Shown piece by piece: positions 45,977 through 55,073 of a stretch of DNA of 64,000 bases. The notes under the pieces were generated by a model. The model worked only from the letters and a program-made list of their open reading frames with translations. It did no database searches and had not been told where the DNA came from. Within the stretch, counting starts at the first letter, position 1, and each line of letters starts with the position of its first letter. This stretch comes from Tidjanibacter massiliensis (lineage in GTDB: Bacteria > Bacteroidota > Bacteroidia > Bacteroidales > Rikenellaceae): assembly GCF_900104605.1 (NCBI RefSeq), contig NZ_LT629960.1, positions 1,984,001 to 2,048,000 of the forward strand, read 5' to 3'. The position numbers were made by a program, and so were the translations under genes.

Positions 45977-47080
45977 ATGAAACTTGGAAACATTGTGCTG
46001 GCAGGTGCAGCCCTGACCGTGGCGTTGGCTTCCTGCAGCCAGAAAGAGGAAGGCGTCGCAGTATCCGGCAATCCGAAAGCGGTGACCGTATCGTTCGCCA
46101 ATGTCACCCGTTCGGTCGGCGACAAGGTGGATAAAGACAAGACCGCCCTGTACGAGGATTTTTACGTACTGTTTACCGACGATGCCGGTAAAATCTACAA
46201 GGGAAAGAGTGCGGACCTTACCACGGATGCACCCATCTATTTCGCCAATGCGGCCGCAGCGGGCGATATGACTTTCCACCTGCTCGACAACAGCGTGAAA
46301 AAGGTGTATGTAATCGCCAACCCGACCGATGAGATTAAGACCGCAGCCGATGCGGCGACCGGTATCAATGAAATCGAAAGCGTTGTCGTGGCTGCCGCAG
46401 CACAGCAGAGCGTCAATCCCAACGACAATGCCGACCTTGTGCTCTACGGCGTATGCGAATCGCTGGTAGATGCGGGTACCGCCGATGACAAGGGCCATGA
46501 GGATTATTATACGGCAGCCGTGAACATCAAGCCGCTGGTAGCACGTATCCAGATAGGTGCCTTCACCTGCGACTTCACCGATACGGAAGGCATCACGGCC
46601 TACGACATCGAGCAGGTGGCTCTGAACAACTACTATACGACCTGCACCCTCGGCGGTACGCCGGGCGGCCTGAACAATACGCCCATCACCGGTAACGTGT
46701 TCGATTTCTTCGCCGATGCCGACAGGCCTGCGTGGAGTCACGATGAGGCGACCATCCATCTGGACAACAGCGACGTGGAAGGTGGCAGCAACACGCATGC
46801 GTTGGCCGATGACGCGAATTTCTGTTACGACATCTTCCCCGGTGTGACGCCTCAGCTCCTCGTACAGCTCAACGATACGACCGATGCGGGCAGTCCCGTT
46901 CCCTACTATCTGGCAACGGAAGGATTCAGCGGTCTGAGCGACAATACCTTCAAGGCAGGTTACATCTATAATGTGAACTTCTCGTTCAAGTGGAACGACC
47001 CGCTGACTCCGGAGAAGTGCATTACCGTGAATGTGACCGTCGAGCCGTGGACGGTGGAGGCGATTACGCCTGAGTTCTAA
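45977..47080 (+). CDS. Major fimbrillin, Mfa1/FimA-type
   Basis: A 367-residue lipoprotein precursor (lipobox ALASC, Cys20), the probable shaft subunit. Arg45 in FANVTRSVGDK lies where P. gingivalis fimbrillins are cut by Arg-specific proteases (FimA Arg46, Mfa1 Arg49), giving a mature subunit that polymerises by strand exchange. The N-terminal domain (ALYEDFYVLFTDDAGKIY, VKKVYVIANP) and the C-terminal domain (DDANFCYDIFPGVTPQLLVQL, FKAGYIYNVNFSF) match the two-domain fimbrillin layout; the end, VNVTVEPWTVEAITPEF, would be the donor region. It is followed by a terminator at 47097-47134 inside the operon, consistent with the highest transcript level for this gene. Confidence 0.9.
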   Translation: MKLGNIVLAGAALTVALASCSQKEEGVAVSGNPKAVTVSFANVTRSVGDKVDKDKTALYEDFYVLFTDDAGKIYKGKSADLTTDAPIYFANAAAAGDMTFHLLDNSVKKVYVIANPTDEIKTAADAATGINEIESVVVAAAAQQSVNPNDNADLVLYGVCESLVDAGTADDKGHEDYYTAAVNIKPLVARIQIGAFTCDFTDTEGITAYDIEQVALNNYYTTCTLGGTPGGLNNTPITGNVFDFFADADRPAWSHDEATIHLDNSDVEGGSNTHALADDANFCYDIFPGVTPQLLVQLNDTTDAGSPVPYYLATEGFSGLSDNTFKAGYIYNVNFSFKWNDPLTPEKCITVNVTVEPWTVEAITPEF

Positions 47081-47096
47081 TTCATCCGATTTATCA

Positions 47097-47134
47097 CGGA
47101 AGCGGGAACGTTCCGCCTCCCGCTTCCGTTTTTT
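47097..47134 (+). terminator. Internal terminator after the major fimbrillin gene
   Basis: CGGAAGCGGGA (47097-47107) and TCCCGCTTCCG (47118-47128) form an 11-bp perfect stem with a 10-nt loop, followed by six T. It stands 17 nt after the fimbrillin stop and 28 nt before the anchor gene. Partial read-through would lower the amount of tip and anchor subunits relative to the shaft subunit. Confidence 0.85.
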
Positions 47135-47161
47135 CCATTACGTAAACATACAAGGACTTAT

Positions 47162-48073
47162 ATGAAATTGGGGAATACTGTTTTCTGCCTGTTGCTGCTC
47201 GGAGGGCTCTCCACCTCTTGCATACGCGAGGATTTGAGCGACTGCTTCAGCACCAATACGCTGCTGCTGAGCTATAAGGGCGATGGAGAGACCGAGATTT
47301 TCGGCGACAAGATTTGTCGGGTCGAAATGTATGTTTTCGATGCGGAGAACCGTTGCGTTGCCAACGGCGTGCTTCCCCCGAACGAAGTGGAGGCACGGGC
47401 GGCGAAACTGCCGCAGCTGAAGCCCGGAGACTACCGTATCGTCTGTCTGGGCAATACCCACCATACGCAGGTGGACAACGTCGCTTCGTGCGATTTCAGC
47501 CGGATTACCTTTGCCGACGGCGGCTATTTCGCCGGGGAGACCGTTTCCGGCAACGATTCGCTCTATTATGCGACCACGCCCTTTACGGTGGAACCTTTCA
47601 CCGGCAGGGAGGACGACAACAAGACACGGCTCGTCGAGTTCGCCAGCTCGCACTACGACGTATCGGTCGAGGTAGCCGGTATTCCCGATGCAGGAATGAA
47701 TGCTGCGGCCGCTTCGATGCCGACACTTGAGATTTGCGGTGTATCGCCCTGCACCGACTTTGAGAACCGCGCTTGCGGAGAGGCGACGGATTATCTGCTC
47801 GAAACCGAATACGACGGCGGCAGCAATCTGTTGACCGCACGCACTAATATAATGCGCCATACGGACCATTCGCAGGTGGGCGTCTGTCTGCGTTCCCCCG
47901 ACGGCAGGACGCTGCTGGCGGAGGTCAATCTGGCCGAGTTCCTGGCCGAAAACCCGGTCATCGACTGCTCCCGCAACGAAGTGCTTATCCCCATACGCAT
48001 GGAATTCGTATCGGGGAAGGTGGTCGTGACCGTTCCGGAATGGTACATAGAGGATGTGAAACCCGAATTTTAA
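47162..48073 (+). CDS. FimB/Mfa2-family fimbrial anchor lipoprotein
   Basis: A 303-residue lipoprotein (lipobox STSC, Cys20) with the FimB/Mfa2 hallmark right after the lipid site: CIREDLSDCFSTNTLLLSY. The fold continues with CRVEMYVFDAENRCVANG, LKPGDYRIVCLGN and, at the end, IPIRMEFVSGKVVVTVPEW. In P. gingivalis, Mfa2 anchors the Mfa1 fimbria to the outer membrane and limits its length. The first residues MKLGNTV resemble the major fimbrillin (MKLGNIV), so the two starts may share origin. No Arg cleavage motif near the anchor, as expected for a subunit that stays lipidated. Confidence 0.88.
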   Translation: MKLGNTVFCLLLLGGLSTSCIREDLSDCFSTNTLLLSYKGDGETEIFGDKICRVEMYVFDAENRCVANGVLPPNEVEARAAKLPQLKPGDYRIVCLGNTHHTQVDNVASCDFSRITFADGGYFAGETVSGNDSLYYATTPFTVEPFTGREDDNKTRLVEFASSHYDVSVEVAGIPDAGMNAAAASMPTLEICGVSPCTDFENRACGEATDYLLETEYDGGSNLLTARTNIMRHTDHSQVGVCLRSPDGRTLLAEVNLAEFLAENPVIDCSRNEVLIPIRMEFVSGKVVVTVPEWYIEDVKPEF

Positions 48074-48085
48074 GGAACGATAATT

Positions 48086-49627
48086 ATGCGAAGAATAGGA
48101 TTTATCTTGTTTGTTTCCCTGTTGGCCGGTGCCTGCTGCGCCGCCCTGGCCGGATGTGCGAAGGGCGAGGGGCCGGTGTCCGGCGAGGAAATCAACGTGG
48201 CGGTACAGGTGAACGTGGATGCCCGTGCGGTGGAGAGTACGGACGGTACGCCGACTGCCGCGGAGGCGGAGCTGCACTCGCTCCGCGTCTACGCCTTCAT
48301 CGGCGACGAGCTGGTCGGATACTATTTCAATGACGCGGAGATAGCCGATTCGTTCCTTATGGAGATGGCCGTGCGTTCGCTCTCGATGCAGACCGTCGAC
48401 TTCTATGTGATTGCCAACGAGGCCGCCATGGTGAAGCCCGGTTCGTCGGAAAACCTGACGGAGGATACCCCCAGGAGTGTGCTCGATTCCTATACCTTTA
48501 CCGCGCTCGATACGGCGAACGGTCTCCCGATGTTTTACCGGGACCGGGTGGAGATAGATGTGGCGACCGATGCCGACGATAACCCGCAGACCCTGCCCGG
48601 ACATGCAGGGCATACGCTGCTGAAGCAGGAGCTCGATGTCCCGCTGCGGCGCCCCGTCGCCAAACTCGGTGTCTTTGCGGCCAAGGAGGCCGGCGAATCC
48701 GCCGCTCTGACCGTCACGGGACTGACCTTGTTGAAGGAGGGTACCCGGATGTACAACTACCTGATGCCGCAGAACGAAACCGTACTCGGGAGCATCGGGA
48801 CCATGTCGGAGGATATCCTCCTTTCGGCGGCGAACGGCGAGGTGACGGCGGCGCTTGCGGAGGACATTTCCGATGCCGAACGCAAGAATCCGGAGAACTA
48901 TACCCCCGTGCTGGCCGTTCCCTTCTATCCTTTCGAGAATCCGTTCGGAAGCGGCGACTGGAGCCTGCCCGACGCAGAGGGCCGGGGCAACGTGCTTCGG
49001 ATAGACTATACGTTCGGCGGAGAGGTACGTTCGGGGACGGTTTATCTGCCGCCGATGCTCCGGAACCACTACTATGCGGTGTGCTGCCTGATGCGGAACG
49101 ACGGAAAGATTGCCGTGGAGTATCTCGTGGCCGACTGGGACGACGCACCCGCATGGGACGATATGGAGTTCGCCTATCCGACCTATGACAATCCGCTCAT
49201 GCCCTTGTCGGGCAGCGTGGCGGATATGAAGAATCCGACGGTCTATTGTTCCCTTAACGATACCAATCCGGAGGCCGGCGACTTCTCCGTGAGGTTCCGC
49301 ATGACGGCGCCGGCCCAGCAGGAGTGGAAAGCCACCCTGATGGATGCTTCGCCGGCCGATTTCGAGGTCAGGGTTTATCAGGGCGGCGAGGAGGTAACGA
49401 ATCCTACGGCCTCGGAGGAGTGGTACACGATTACCGTACGGGCACTGAATCCCGATATGGTGGGGCAGACGGTGCGGCTCGGCATCGCCATCACGCCGAC
49501 CTGGCTGGCTCCGGGCGAGACCACCCTGTTGCTGATAAACGGACTGACGGACGCCATTGCGTGGCCCGACAGCGGCAATATGCCGGAGTATATTGAGATA
49601 GAGCAGATTCCCAATCCGAACGATTAA
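48086..49627 (+). CDS. Accessory fimbrillin-like lipoprotein
   Basis: A 513-residue lipoprotein (lipobox LAGC, Cys24) with a fimbrillin-like N-terminal half: INVAVQVNVDARAVES (Arg47 in a possible cleavage site), LHSLRVYAFIGDELVGYYF, VDFYVIANE, RRPVAKLGVFA. The second half has GTVYLPPMLRNHYYAVCCLM followed by an extra C-terminal beta module (VYCSLNDTNPEAGDFSVRFRM to the end). It stands where the accessory tip subunits Mfa3/Mfa4 occur in the P. gingivalis mfa operon. Start 12 nt after the anchor gene; 12 nt before the next. Confidence 0.8.
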   Translation: MRRIGFILFVSLLAGACCAALAGCAKGEGPVSGEEINVAVQVNVDARAVESTDGTPTAAEAELHSLRVYAFIGDELVGYYFNDAEIADSFLMEMAVRSLSMQTVDFYVIANEAAMVKPGSSENLTEDTPRSVLDSYTFTALDTANGLPMFYRDRVEIDVATDADDNPQTLPGHAGHTLLKQELDVPLRRPVAKLGVFAAKEAGESAALTVTGLTLLKEGTRMYNYLMPQNETVLGSIGTMSEDILLSAANGEVTAALAEDISDAERKNPENYTPVLAVPFYPFENPFGSGDWSLPDAEGRGNVLRIDYTFGGEVRSGTVYLPPMLRNHYYAVCCLMRNDGKIAVEYLVADWDDAPAWDDMEFAYPTYDNPLMPLSGSVADMKNPTVYCSLNDTNPEAGDFSVRFRMTAPAQQEWKATLMDASPADFEVRVYQGGEEVTNPTASEEWYTITVRALNPDMVGQTVRLGIAITPTWLAPGETTLLLINGLTDAIAWPDSGNMPEYIEIEQIPNPND

Positions 49628-49639
49628 CCGAATGAAACG

Positions 49640-51874
49640 ATGAAGACAGTATTGTATCGTATTGCCTGCTGTGCGGCTGCCGTTATGCTGGCGGCCTGTA
49701 GCAAAACGGGTGACCTTCTTCCCGGCTGCGGGTCGGGCGACAACATCGTTCTCGATGTGTCGTCGGCGGGGGCCGTCAGCCGTGCGGAGGCGTCGGGCGC
49801 CGAAGTCGCCGTCAGCCATATCGACGTGCTCATCTTCGCCGGCGACGAGACCAAGGTGGTCCATGAACGCGTGACGGGAGCGGCTGCCGCCGGCGGAAAG
49901 ATAATCCTTTCGGCAAAGCGCAGCAGTTTTGCCGAAAATGTCGGATATTGGGTATATCTCGTCGCCAACAGCACCGAGGAATCGGAGGCCTTCGATGCAC
50001 TGACCAACCTGAACGGGCTGAAGGCCATGCAGCAACGGGACCCCAACATACACATGACCGGTATCGCCAGCCTGCCCGACATACCGCAGACCTTCCTGAT
50101 GGACGGGATTGCCTATACGGGCGACAGCGAACCGGCATCGCCTGCCGCAGTGGTACTCAACGACGGCGATGCGTCGGCCGATACCGAATTGAAGGCCATG
50201 CTGAAGCGTGCGGCGGCAAAGATAGTGGTGAAGATACGGAAAGGAGAGAAGGTGGAGTTCAGCAACGAGTCCGGCGCAGGTGAAGCCGGATATTACCTGC
50301 GCAACATGCCCTATACCACGTCGGTCATCTCCGGCGTCGATGCCGATGCCGAGCTGTGGACGCCGGGACGCAACGCCTCCTCCTATTTTCACTGGACGGC
50401 CGATGTCGTGACCGTGACCGCTTACGCATACAGCCATGACTGGGCGAACCAGAGTGCGCTGGAGAAGGAGACGCGCCTTATCGTGAACGTGCCGCTCTAT
50501 CCGCTGGACAAAGAGGGCAACCGCGGCGAGTTCCAGCCGAGGAGCTATTACCAGATACCCGTCAGCAAATCCAAGAACCTGCTGCGCAACCATTGCTATC
50601 AGGTGGCCGTTACGGTGAATGCGGCGGGTGCGACCGACCCTTCGGAGGCGCTCGAACTCGGTCCTGTCGAATATTCGGTGAGCGAGTGGGACGAAGAGAC
50701 GATAGACGTGGGAGGCGGGACGGAACATCCGATATATCTGACCGTGAATACCGACGAGATGGAGATGTATAACATCGAGGCGGATACCGCCACGCTTCGT
50801 TTCGCCTCCTCGTCGCAGGTCGGGGTGGAGGTACTTCGTGCCTATTTCATCAACAAGTTCGGACAGGAGGAAGCGGTGGACCGGGATATCTTCGATGCCA
50901 TCCGGGCGACCCCCGCCGAGGGGCTTACCGGCAATATCGACGTGTACAGTCCGCTGCCGCTCAACAATGCCGTGCGTTACATTGAGCTGGAGGTGACCAA
51001 TACCGACGGGGCTACGCCGCGTACCGTCATCGTCGAGCAGTATCCGCTGGAGTACATCACCAATATCCAGGGATGGTACTCCTACCGCTCCGATTTCGGC
51101 GGTACGACCTACGAGCTGATAAACGGAGAGCCGGTCGATAATCCCTACGATTCCGATAACCGCCTCAACGGAAACGATGACCGCATCGTGGCCGTCGGAG
51201 GATGGAACAACGGGACGGGCAGTTGGAGGAACTATTATCAACGGGGCGGGTCGAATTCGTCCTATTTCTTCACCTCCAAGGTGGCCGAACAGATTACTTC
51301 TGGGAACAATCGGGGCAAGTCCAACATTTACTATTACTCTTGGGACGAGTCGGAGGAGAATGTCGGGTCTTGGTGGAGGCCTCGTTATGAGTACAGCTAC
51401 GAGATAGCTACCACCGGTTTGTTTACACCCGGCAACGCCCGCATGTACCATGTACGGATTACCGCCTCGTCCGGCGACTATACCGTGGGGAGGCCGCGCA
51501 TGAGCGACGGCGTGACCGACCCGGGTACCGACAACGAGGTGATGGTGTCCCCGTCCTTCATGGTCGCGTCGCAGTTGGGGGCGACCTTCTCTCCCACGCA
51601 GGAGAGTGCGGCGAGCCACTGCAAGGAGTATGTGGAGGTGTACCGCGACCCCGAAACGAACGAGGTCGTCCATCTGGACGACTGGCGTCTCCCCACCAGG
51701 GCGGAGATAGGGGTCATCATCGAGTTCCAGTACCGAGCGAATGCGGCGATGGACGAGGTGCTCGCCGGCCCGGAGTACTGGAGCGCGAACGGCATCGTCG
51801 AGAATCCGAAGGCCACTCAGGCGGGTTCTGCGGCAATCCGCTGCATCCGGGATGCTTACGACGGCGGGAAATGA
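49640..51874 (+). CDS. Fimbrial tip protein candidate with lectin-like C-terminal domain
   Basis: A 744-residue lipoprotein (lipobox MLAAC, Cys20). The N-terminal 340 residues have fimbrillin features (AVSRAEASG with Arg48, VSHIDVLIFAGDETK, YWVYLVANS, LLRNHCYQVAVTV). After a linker (YPLEYITNIQGWYSYRSDF) the C-terminal region carries WRLPTRAEIGVIIEFQY, GPEYWSANG and AAIRCIRDAYDGG at the end. This W-R-L-P-T ... Y-W-S ... R-C-I-R-D order is that of the C-type-lectin-like FISUMP/DUF1566 fold. Such a fold on a fimbrial tip would suit ligand binding, which is inference. The following gene begins 29 nt after the stop (or overlaps by 4 nt if an earlier start is used). Confidence 0.78.
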   Translation: MKTVLYRIACCAAAVMLAACSKTGDLLPGCGSGDNIVLDVSSAGAVSRAEASGAEVAVSHIDVLIFAGDETKVVHERVTGAAAAGGKIILSAKRSSFAENVGYWVYLVANSTEESEAFDALTNLNGLKAMQQRDPNIHMTGIASLPDIPQTFLMDGIAYTGDSEPASPAAVVLNDGDASADTELKAMLKRAAAKIVVKIRKGEKVEFSNESGAGEAGYYLRNMPYTTSVISGVDADAELWTPGRNASSYFHWTADVVTVTAYAYSHDWANQSALEKETRLIVNVPLYPLDKEGNRGEFQPRSYYQIPVSKSKNLLRNHCYQVAVTVNAAGATDPSEALELGPVEYSVSEWDEETIDVGGGTEHPIYLTVNTDEMEMYNIEADTATLRFASSSQVGVEVLRAYFINKFGQEEAVDRDIFDAIRATPAEGLTGNIDVYSPLPLNNAVRYIELEVTNTDGATPRTVIVEQYPLEYITNIQGWYSYRSDFGGTTYELINGEPVDNPYDSDNRLNGNDDRIVAVGGWNNGTGSWRNYYQRGGSNSSYFFTSKVAEQITSGNNRGKSNIYYYSWDESEENVGSWWRPRYEYSYEIATTGLFTPGNARMYHVRITASSGDYTVGRPRMSDGVTDPGTDNEVMVSPSFMVASQLGATFSPTQESAASHCKEYVEVYRDPETNEVVHLDDWRLPTRAEIGVIIEFQYRANAAMDEVLAGPEYWSANGIVENPKATQAGSAAIRCIRDAYDGGK

Positions 51875-51903
51875 ATTGTGAAAGGCAATTAAAATCGAGA
51901 GAT

Positions 51904-54900
51904 ATGACAAGGAGAATACGCTATGCGGCCCTGCTTGGTGCGCTGTTTCTGGCCGCCGCCTGCCAGCGGGAGGAGTGGCCGGCGGACGGGGGAATGTCGG
52001 CGTCGGACGGTTATGTGACCCTGCGTGCGGGGGTCGAGATACCCTCCATGCCCGAGGTGGTGACGAGGTCGGTGGACCCCGACGGACTGGATGTGCAGAC
52101 CATGACGCTGTTCTGTTTCGATTCGTACGGGCTCTTCATATCGACCGCCGATGCGGAACTGGACAGGCAGGGCGATATGCAGGGTTCGCTTACCGCCCGT
52201 GTACCGGAGAATACGCGGACGATACATTTCATCGGGAACCAGAATATGCAGGATTTTGCGGAGGACAGTTTCCGCAACAAGTCCGAGGCGGAAGTCATGG
52301 CCGTACTGGAGGGTTCCGCGGGCAAGATGATATATTGGGCCCGTTTCGCATGTGCGGCAGGAGACAACCGGAAAATCGACGAGCAGATGCAGGGCAGTAC
52401 CATCGTCCTCGTACGCAACCAGGCGAGGGTGTCGGTGCTGAATCCTACGGGCAACGGTTTCCTCGAAGTCACCGGTTTCGTGGTCTGCAATACGAATGCC
52501 TACGGGACCGTGGCCCCCTGGCATCCTCAGGAGGGGTTCGTATGGCCCGGTACCGAGCCTTTTATAACGCTTCCGCAGAACAGGGCGGTGGTGAGCGACA
52601 TCATGGACGTGCGCACCGCTTCCGACCAGTATGTCTTCGAGAGCGAGAATGCTTCGGACAATCCCGTGAGCGTCATCCTTCGTGGGCATCTGCCCAGTGA
52701 GGATACCGACCTCTATTACCGTGTCATGCTCATCGACGACGAGGGAGAACAGGTGTTGATACGCCGTAATTGCCATTACCGGTTGAACATAGCCGGCACG
52801 CTTTCCTACGGACAGCCCGACTTCGTCAGCGCGCTGGAGGCGCCCGCCACGAACAACGTCTGGGTCTCCATATCCGACGAGGTGAATGAGGTGGAGGACC
52901 AGAACTACATCCTGGCCGTGGCGAAGACGAGCTATGTGCTCGGTGAGGAGGAGACGGGCGATTCCTATACGCTCTATTATACCGTGACCGGCAAGAACGG
53001 TACGCGGATAACCGAAGCCGACCTCCCCTCGGTGACGTGGCTGGACGGTAACAAGGTGGGGGGCATGAACGTGGGAAACCGTTTCGCCCGCATCGAAAAC
53101 AATACGGTCGGCTACGGCGAGATAACCGTGAATCTGCTCCGGATGGGGGAGAATGACAAACTGGAGGGTACGCTGCTCGTGAAGAAGGGGCGTCTGCAGC
53201 GGAAAATCAAGGTGATAACGGTCAAGACGCAAAAGTTCGAACCTGCATGGGTGGGAACGCAGGTTTACGGCCACAATATCGGCGAGCACGTGACGCTGAT
53301 GTTCACGATTCCGGAGAGCTGTCCGCAGGAGCTGCTTCCGCTGCGCGTACTGATTTCCACCAACGACCTCGACGTGCGTCATGAATCCGGAATGGACCTG
53401 CCGCTCGTTTTCAAGGGCGAAGAGGGCTATGGCGAGCTGGACAACGAGTGGGGCTATAAATATGTTTACACGGCCCGGCAGACCGGTGTGCAGCGCGTCT
53501 ATTTCGAGAACGTCCTCCTGCAGGGGGAAGGACATGTCGGCGATGTGATGCTGGAAGCGAATTTCTTCGACGAGTTGACCAAACAGGTCGTATTCGCCGA
53601 CCACCAATTCTCCATTACGGTCTCCGGACTGAATGAATACAACAACCTGCCCGGCGGCGATTATGCGGAGGACGACGTGATACTCTACCGTCTGGTACCG
53701 CAGAAGAAGGGGGCCAACGTGCAGTTCGATATGCAGATGATGAACAACGGCGAGCAGCCTGCACAGCCTGTCAATGCCGGGGACAGGGACGAATTCCTGC
53801 TCTATTCCCAGAATCTGAACTATTACCTCGACGACGAGACGGACAAGGCGGGTGTTGCCGAATTTGACTGTACGTTTTATCCGATAGATGAGGAGTCCTG
53901 GGGAAGCGGGGGCCGCGTGCATATGTTCATGCCGAAGAGGCCCCAGAAACCTGCGTCCGAAACGGGCAGGTATGCCATCTACATGTACACCAACCGCGCG
54001 CAGAGCGCCGAAGTGGTACGTATCGCCTCCAACCAGCCCGGGTCGTCTTCTGGGTACCCCGGTAACGGAGGAGCGCCCTACGAGGGAAATGCCTATCGGT
54101 CGGTGACGTTCGAGCTGGCCAACTACAATCCGTTCCGCTTCGCGGCCCGGGTGAACGGAGAGGGAACCGATACCTCGGGAGCGGAGGAGGAGACCGTGAC
54201 GCCGCTGTCGTGGACGTACCGTCCGCAGCAGCAGGTGGATATCGAGCTGGATGTGACGAGCTTCGCCGGTTCCGACGGCAAGTCCGTAGACCCCTTCGGG
54301 GAGCCGTTCGAGATATATATCGACGCTCCGATGCTCGAGATAGACGAATCGAGGCTGGCCGAGTGCAACCTGACGGACGGGAAGCTGAAGGCCGACCCGT
54401 CGGTTCCGGGAAGATTCATCTATACGGTGGATGCGCAGAGAAGTACGGAGCGTACCTTCGGCACGGGCAGTGCGCTGAAAAAGGACGGAACGCTCCTCGA
54501 CAACGGCGGCTCCGTAGACCAGGCGGGTGAACGGAAGCGGCTGCCTTTCCTTACCGGCGAAGTGGTGAGTGCCGGCGACATCACCGTCAGCTCCGACGAG
54601 GAGATGGTCGTATTCTTCCGGAAGACCTTCCGTGTCACGAACGAGTCCATCCGGGGTATCATTCGGTATAATGACAACGGGGTGATGCGCGACGTGCCGC
54701 GGAATGCCTTCGTCTCCTTTGAACGCGTCAGCAACGGCACGCGGATAGGCTCCATGACGATTACGGCCGACGGAGAGTACGAACTGCGCCTGCGCAAGGA
54801 GTATGCCTTCAACTGGTACACCGACCCGATAGGGGTATATTATCGGGACGGAGAGGGGAATACATGGCATGCGGACGTGACCAGCCTGGCCGACCTCTTC

Positions 54901-54942
54901 GACGATACGGCCATCGAAATGAGGCTGGAGGAGGGCAATTGA
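51904..54942 (+). CDS. Large fimbrial operon lipoprotein
   Basis: A 1013-residue lipoprotein (lipobox LAAAC, Cys20). I chose MTRRIRYAALLGALF at 51904; an in-frame ATG at 51871 overlapping the previous stop would add 11 residues and is less like a signal peptide start. The first 330 residues are fimbrillin-like (MPEVVTRSVDPDGLDVQTMTLFCF with Arg55; TIHFIGNQNMQDF; LIRRNCHYRLNIAG). The remainder consists of several beta modules without a recognised family (about 340-430, 430-560, 560-760 and 760-1013). It is the last gene of the operon and large enough to be a terminal adhesin comparable in position to Mfa5, although no VWA domain is seen. Confidence 0.78.
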   Translation: MTRRIRYAALLGALFLAAACQREEWPADGGMSASDGYVTLRAGVEIPSMPEVVTRSVDPDGLDVQTMTLFCFDSYGLFISTADAELDRQGDMQGSLTARVPENTRTIHFIGNQNMQDFAEDSFRNKSEAEVMAVLEGSAGKMIYWARFACAAGDNRKIDEQMQGSTIVLVRNQARVSVLNPTGNGFLEVTGFVVCNTNAYGTVAPWHPQEGFVWPGTEPFITLPQNRAVVSDIMDVRTASDQYVFESENASDNPVSVILRGHLPSEDTDLYYRVMLIDDEGEQVLIRRNCHYRLNIAGTLSYGQPDFVSALEAPATNNVWVSISDEVNEVEDQNYILAVAKTSYVLGEEETGDSYTLYYTVTGKNGTRITEADLPSVTWLDGNKVGGMNVGNRFARIENNTVGYGEITVNLLRMGENDKLEGTLLVKKGRLQRKIKVITVKTQKFEPAWVGTQVYGHNIGEHVTLMFTIPESCPQELLPLRVLISTNDLDVRHESGMDLPLVFKGEEGYGELDNEWGYKYVYTARQTGVQRVYFENVLLQGEGHVGDVMLEANFFDELTKQVVFADHQFSITVSGLNEYNNLPGGDYAEDDVILYRLVPQKKGANVQFDMQMMNNGEQPAQPVNAGDRDEFLLYSQNLNYYLDDETDKAGVAEFDCTFYPIDEESWGSGGRVHMFMPKRPQKPASETGRYAIYMYTNRAQSAEVVRIASNQPGSSSGYPGNGGAPYEGNAYRSVTFELANYNPFRFAARVNGEGTDTSGAEEETVTPLSWTYRPQQQVDIELDVTSFAGSDGKSVDPFGEPFEIYIDAPMLEIDESRLAECNLTDGKLKADPSVPGRFIYTVDAQRSTERTFGTGSALKKDGTLLDNGGSVDQAGERKRLPFLTGEVVSAGDITVSSDEEMVVFFRKTFRVTNESIRGIIRYNDNGVMRDVPRNAFVSFERVSNGTRIGSMTITADGEYELRLRKEYAFNWYTDPIGVYYRDGEGNTWHADVTSLADLFDDTAIEMRLEEGN

Positions 54943-55017
54943 CGACATGCGGTATCGAGGCTGCGGTATCGCTGCGCCGTGCAGCCCTGCCCGTACCGCA
55001 CGTTTGGACCGCCGCAC

Positions 55018-55050
55018 GGCTCCGAACCTGCCGAAGGTTCGGAGCCTTTT
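55018..55050 (+). terminator. Terminator of the fimbrial operon
   Basis: GGCTCCGAACCT and AGGTTCGGAGCC form a perfect 12-bp stem with a 5-nt loop, followed by four T, 75 nt after the last fimbrial stop codon. Confidence 0.85.
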
Positions 55051-55073
55051 GCGGTATCGGAAGAATCAGACGT

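Noticed and set aside
47138-51910. A 1590-codon open frame on the minus strand
   Set aside because: It lies entirely opposite four well-supported fimbrial genes with lipoboxes and family motifs. GC-rich codon use of these genes leaves stop-free antisense frames; the translated product shows no family motif and is rich in Arg and His.
51889-55017. A 1042-codon open frame on the minus strand
   Set aside because: Antisense to the 1013-residue fimbrial operon lipoprotein, which has a lipobox, fimbrillin motifs and operon context.
54864-55073. An upstream extension of the thioredoxin-fold lipoprotein
   Set aside because: It would overlap the 3' end of the last fimbrial gene and the terminator at 55018-55050, and hides the lipoprotein signal.
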